Below are positions 6,393 to 8,789 of a stretch of DNA of 8,789 nt, piece after piece; the first letter of the stretch is position 1; each line of letters starts with the position of its first letter. A program made the position numbers and the translations under genes. Origin of the DNA: Sulfurovum sp. (GTDB lineage: Bacteria > Campylobacterota > Campylobacteria > Campylobacterales > Sulfurovaceae); assembly GCA_027046415.1 (NCBI GenBank), contig JALTYW010000111.1, positions 5,333-14,121 of the forward strand. The letters run 5' to 3'. Under the pieces are notes generated by a model. The model did not search any database and had not been told where the DNA came from. It worked only from the letters and a program-made list of their open reading frames with translations.

Positions 6393-7072
6393 AACAACTG
6401 AATATACTGATTGTAGAAGATGAAAGCATTGTCACGATGGAACTTGACATCTATCTCAAATCACTCGGCTATCATGTGGCAGGTACATGTGCTAATGCCG
6501 ACTGTGCATTCAAAACCCTCGCACAAACACCTGTTGATCTGGTTTTAATGGACATCTGTATCGAAGGTGACATAGACGGGGTCGATGCCGCTGTCCTCAT
6601 TAAACAGTCACACCCTCATGTTCAGATCATCTATCTGACCGCCCATCTGGACAACTACAATATTGACCGTGCCGTCGAGACCGATCCTGTCGCCTATCTC
6701 TCCAAACCGTTCAACCGCGATGAGCTCAATGCCCTTTTGAAAATTACACAGCGCAGAATTGAAAAAGAAACACACGATACAGAGACGACAGACCATATTA
6801 TGCTTGACAGCGAGTTTGCTTACGAAGCGGAGCACTATACCCTCTACTGCTGTGACACCCCTATACCTTTGACCAGAAAAGAGCACGAGTTGCTTGTGCT
6901 TTTCATCCAAAATCGCAATATTCTGCTTGACCTCTATACCATCGAGAGACACATTTGGCCGGAGAAGGAGACCAGTGCCAATACCATCCGTACCCTTGTC
7001 AAAAGACTCCGCCAAAAACTCAAACACAAATTTATCCAGACCATCCCCTCACGCGGATATATGTTTACTTAG
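6389..7072 (+). CDS. response regulator, OmpR/PhoB family
   Basis: 227 aa, DNA-binding partner of the preceding kinase. The GTG start overlaps the kinase stop (GTGA), with AAGG eight bases upstream. The receiver domain (1-120) has acidic residues D11/E12 in ILIVEDES, the phospho-acceptor D55 in LVLMDICIEG, T84 in IYLTAH and K106 in YLSKPF, so the site is complete. The receiver wording (LMDI...GDIDGVDAA, YLTAH) is the kind usually paired with HisKA_2 kinases. The C-terminal winged helix (about 154-227) is Trans_reg_C: IPLTRKEHELL, the recognition helix around SANTIRTLVKRLRQKL, and the wing IQTIPSRGYMFT. Proteins of this class bind tandem 11-bp direct repeats as dimers, as found upstream of the kinase gene at 4478-4521. 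The likely targets are its own operon and the divergent secreted-protein operon (inference). The end overlaps the comF-like gene by four bases. Confidence 0.95.
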   Translation: MKQLNILIVEDESIVTMELDIYLKSLGYHVAGTCANADCAFKTLAQTPVDLVLMDICIEGDIDGVDAAVLIKQSHPHVQIIYLTAHLDNYNIDRAVETDPVAYLSKPFNRDELNALLKITQRRIEKETHDTETTDHIMLDSEFAYEAEHYTLYCCDTPIPLTRKEHELLVLFIQNRNILLDLYTIERHIWPEKETSANTIRTLVKRLRQKLKHKFIQTIPSRGYMFT

Positions 7073-7644
7073 TCACTCGCACTCGCCAAAGTCAAAGCAA
7101 AAAGCACATCGACCCTATGCCTTGCAAGTGTTTTCTGTGCTTCCTGAAGCGTCATGCCGGTTGTCACGATATCATCGACCAGTATAGCACTGATATTCGC
7201 TTTTCCGGTATAAAGAAAGTCTCTTGGGTTTTCCAGACGATACTGTAACGGCTTGCCCGAATAGTTCACCCTGTTGCGTGCCCGAAGCACACCGTGTTGC
7301 ACATGAACACCAGAGATCTTCATCGCATGGGTCAGCTGTGCCACATGCGAGTAGCCGCTGCGCACATCCTCATCGATCCCGATGACATGCACCATCCCGT
7401 CATCATGCTCTACAAACTCCTGCATAAAGGGTCGAAAGAGCATCCTGCCAAGTTCACGGTATATCCGCCACCCTTCCGGCTTGTGCTTGGTCAAAAGCAG
7501 CGGTTCAAGCGTTGTGTAGCTGTAAAAAGAGATCACATCGAGTGTACCGATGCGGCGTGTCTGGGTCGAGGGGACAAAAAGGGTATCTTTACAGGTTTCA
7601 CACACTGCTTTGAAACTTAGTTTACCACAGCTGTAACAGCGCAT
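7069..7644 (-). CDS. ComF-family phosphoribosyltransferase-like protein
   Basis: 191 aa, a usual size for ComF proteins of this bacterial group. The N-terminal zinc ribbon is C3-x2-C6 and C15-x2-C18. The C-terminal phosphoribosyltransferase domain carries the PRPP-binding loop ILVDDIVTTGMTL (154-166), with the expected DD-x-x-TTG. ComF proteins are cytosolic and are needed for natural transformation in several bacteria, where they work with the DNA-import helicase; Campylobacter has a comparable transformation gene. Whether this one acts in DNA uptake cannot be told from the window, since no other competence gene is present. AGAGGG lies before the ATG, nine bases after the stop of the DUF2905 gene, so the two are probably co-transcribed. 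Its stop overlaps the stop of the converging regulator gene by four bases. Confidence 0.92.
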   Translation of the reverse strand: MRCYSCGKLSFKAVCETCKDTLFVPSTQTRRIGTLDVISFYSYTTLEPLLLTKHKPEGWRIYRELGRMLFRPFMQEFVEHDDGMVHVIGIDEDVRSGYSHVAQLTHAMKISGVHVQHGVLRARNRVNYSGKPLQYRLENPRDFLYTGKANISAILVDDIVTTGMTLQEAQKTLARHRVDVLFALTLASASD

Positions 7645-7653
7645 ACCACCCTC

Positions 7654-7857
7654 TTAGCGATTGAAAAACCACATAACAACAGAAATCACTGCCGAGACAA
7701 GCAACATAGAAACAATCGGAATAAAGACAAAAGTATGCTCTGTTTGATACTTAATATCCCCGGGAAGATTGCCAAACCAGCCAAGCAGACCATACTTATA
7801 GGCAACACCCGCAACGATCAGTCCAATACCAAGATAAATCAGTAAGTTGCCATTCAT
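7654..7857 (-). CDS. DUF2905 family small membrane protein
   Basis: 67 aa with two hydrophobic helices: residues 5-25 (LIYLGIGLIVAGVAYKYGLLG) and about 43-65 (FVFIPIVSMLLVSAVISVVMWFF). Between them is the family signature GNLPGDIKYQTEHTFVFIP, a G-x-LPGDI segment followed by a basic/polar strand and FIP, which defines DUF2905. Inner-membrane location is expected; the function of the family is unknown. AAGGA lies seven bases before the ATG. It precedes the comF-like gene by nine bases. The gap upstream contains the terminator of the sir2 gene, so this pair may have its own promoter, but I see no convincing one. Confidence 0.88.
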   Translation of the reverse strand: MNGNLLIYLGIGLIVAGVAYKYGLLGWFGNLPGDIKYQTEHTFVFIPIVSMLLVSAVISVVMWFFNR

Positions 7858-7870
7858 GTATTATCCTTAC

Positions 7871-7892
7871 GGTGCGTGACTACGCACCCTAC
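7871..7892 (-). repeat. REP-like palindrome with GTAG foot
   Basis: On the minus strand GTAG is followed by a perfect seven-pair hairpin, GGTGCGT-AGTC-ACGCACC. A GTAG or GGAG tetranucleotide 5' of a GC-rich hairpin is the layout of REP elements recognised by RAYT-type (TnpA-REP, Y1) transposases. Only one copy lies in this window, and no transposase gene is present. It sits between the sir2 terminator and the DUF2905 ribosome site, and is not followed by a T-run in either direction, so it is not itself an intrinsic terminator. Confidence 0.5.
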
Positions 7893-7919
7893 AAAAAAAG
7901 AAGCTTTTCAAAGAAAAGC
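7893..7919 (-). terminator. intrinsic terminator of the sir2 gene
   Basis: On the minus strand, 20 bases after the sir2 stop codon, a perfect seven-pair stem GCTTTTC / GAAAAGC with a TTT loop is followed by TTCTTTTTTT. The stem is AU-rich with GC only at its base and tip, so termination may be incomplete and allow some read-through into the DUF2905 gene. Confidence 0.6.
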
Positions 7920-7928
7920 ATACCACAT

Positions 7929-7956
7929 CTCTTCACCCTTCACTCTTCGCTCTTCA
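7929..7956. repeat. heptanucleotide tandem repeat, four units
   Basis: Four consecutive seven-base units, CTCTTCA, CCCTTCA, CTCTTCG and CTCTTCA, with one mismatch in each of the two middle ones. On the minus strand they read TGAAGAG-like and span the last codons (KSEE), the stop and the first 3' bases of the sir2 gene. Short heptamer repeats of this kind are known from other bacterial genomes, but whether it is a dispersed family here cannot be judged from one window. Confidence 0.55.
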
Positions 7957-8770
7957 CTAAATGTTTGAGCGCTTCCCCCGCTCCCATTGCCAGACCAATC
8001 TCCGCCCCATGTGCTTCACGCGGATTGATGCGGATCAGCGGTACACCAAAGTGACGTGCGACATCTTCACTTGTCATGCGCACCGTCGGTACTGCAGTAC
8101 CGGCACCAAGCTCAATAACAGCAAGCTTCGCACCCACCTCCTCAAGCATAGCCAGCCAGCTCTGGAGTCTGCGGCTCTGTGTATCGGTACGACTGCTCTC
8201 CCAACCCCAGTCACCGAACATCAAAATGTTCGGACGTGCCAAGGCACCACAGTCAGGACAGCGTGGCAGCGGCTCGAGTGCTCTGAAGTCTTCATCTATT
8301 GCTATCTCTACACCCTCTGCAGACCAGATCTTTCCCTGACAGTTTTGGATACACTGAAGATGGTGGATCGACCCATGACACTCCATGATGCGTGTGTCAT
8401 CAAACCCTGCTTTTTGAAACTGTCCGTCGACATTGGAGGTAAAGACAAAGTATTTATATTTTTTAGTATCACCCCAATTTTTCAGTATCTCAAATCCCCT
8501 GTGCGGCACAGTATCTCGGTAAAGATGCAGCCTGTGTCCGTAAAATGCCCATGCCAATGCAGGGTCTTTCTCAAACCACTGCGGATTGGCCATCTCTTCA
8601 AAACGAAGCCCCAGCTCTTTAACTCTTGGGTACGCACGCCAAAACCCCTCTACCCCGCGAAAGTCCGGCAATCCGCTATCGACTCCCATCCCGGCACCGG
8701 CGGTGATGAGCAGTGCATCGGATTTGGCTATAAGCTCTTTTGCTTTCAAAATATTTGTTTGCCTTGTCAT
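7940..8770 (-). CDS. Sir2-family NAD-dependent protein deacylase (sirtuin)
   Basis: 276 aa. Sirtuins remove acyl groups from protein lysines using NAD+, releasing nicotinamide and O-acyl-ADP-ribose; this one would be cytosolic. Motifs in order: NAD loop GAGMGVDSGLPDFRG (25-39, Gly where the usual GAG-x-S Ser stands), TSNVDGQFQKAGF (111-123, in place of TQNID-x-LH), catalytic H132 in ECHGS, zinc site C140-x3-C144 and C171-x2-C174, RPNILMFGDWGW (179-190), and ELGAGTAVPTVR (220-231) with LIRINP (245-250). H132, N113 and D115 are present, so activity is expected, though the altered motifs show a divergent sirtuin subgroup. The ATG at 8770 is chosen (AAAGG ten bases upstream); an in-frame GTG at 8776 would add two residues. 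The last codons lie in a heptamer repeat, and a terminator follows. There is no HerA, TIR or other defence partner nearby. Confidence 0.93.
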   Translation of the reverse strand: MTRQTNILKAKELIAKSDALLITAGAGMGVDSGLPDFRGVEGFWRAYPRVKELGLRFEEMANPQWFEKDPALAWAFYGHRLHLYRDTVPHRGFEILKNWGDTKKYKYFVFTSNVDGQFQKAGFDDTRIMECHGSIHHLQCIQNCQGKIWSAEGVEIAIDEDFRALEPLPRCPDCGALARPNILMFGDWGWESSRTDTQSRRLQSWLAMLEEVGAKLAVIELGAGTAVPTVRMTSEDVARHFGVPLIRINPREAHGAEIGLAMGAGEALKHLVKSEE

Positions 8771-8781
8771 GTACACATGAC
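8766..8781. promoter_or_regulatory. 16-bp palindrome over the sir2 start codon
   Basis: GTCATGT-AC-ACATGAC is a perfect inverted repeat with seven-base arms and a two-base centre. It covers the ATG at 8770 and the alternative GTG, and directly abuts the AAAGG ribosome site (8781-8785). As DNA it could bind a dimeric regulator; as RNA it could form a six-pair hairpin with a four-base loop that hides the start codon. It may also be chance. Confidence 0.3.
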
Positions 8782-8789
8782 CTTTACAT

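Noticed and set aside
7871..7888. GGTGCGT hairpin as an intrinsic terminator
   Set aside because: No T-run follows on either strand; the terminator of the sir2 gene is the separate AU-rich hairpin at 7893-7919.
7940..8770. Sir2 gene as part of an anti-phage defence system
   Set aside because: Stand-alone full-length sirtuin with a complete catalytic site and zinc ribbon; no HerA, Argonaute, TIR, STAND or other defence partner lies in the window. Neighbours beyond 8789 cannot be seen.

Overview
The window looks like chromosomal DNA of a free-living Campylobacterota relative (a Sulfurovum/Sulfurimonas-type bacterium is my best guess). The basis is gene content and style: tightly packed genes, extended -10 promoters without -35 boxes, a 7TMR-DISM/HisKA_2 kinase, a short ComF protein and many small exported proteins of unknown function. 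This taxonomic call is inference; there is no rRNA or other marker gene here.

Left half (43-4427, all minus strand): a run of six genes that each begin with a signal peptide, with gaps of 16, 13, 11 and 2 bases and then a 4-base GTGA overlap. In transcription order they are a 363-aa Met-rich/Cys-containing protein, a 124-aa two-Cys protein, a 355-aa SH3-domain protein, a 227-aa protein, a 147-aa two-Cys protein and a 227-aa protein of no recognised family. Read by eye, the first pair (363 aa + 124 aa) and the fourth and fifth genes (227 aa + 147 aa) are diverged copies of the same two-gene module, with the SH3 gene between them. No enzyme motif is visible; the products are probably periplasmic or envelope-associated.

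Centre (4428-7072): a divergent two-component system on the plus strand, a 7TM-DISM histidine kinase overlapping (GTGA) an OmpR/PhoB-type response regulator. The intergenic region holds two divergent extended -10 promoters, and between them four perfectly phased 11-bp units (4478-4521), the spacing used by OmpR/PhoB-family regulators. The simplest model is that the response regulator binds this array, controls the secreted-protein operon and autoregulates its own operon. The kinase promoter seems to give a leaderless mRNA.

Right part (7069-8789, minus strand): a ComF-family phosphoribosyltransferase that overlaps the regulator stop codon tail to tail, a DUF2905 small membrane protein, an 82-base gap containing a REP-like GTAG hairpin, an intrinsic terminator and a heptanucleotide tandem repeat, and then a Sir2-family NAD-dependent deacylase gene with a palindrome over its start. 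These look like unrelated housekeeping genes. I see no tRNA, rRNA, CRISPR array, transposase or prophage gene.
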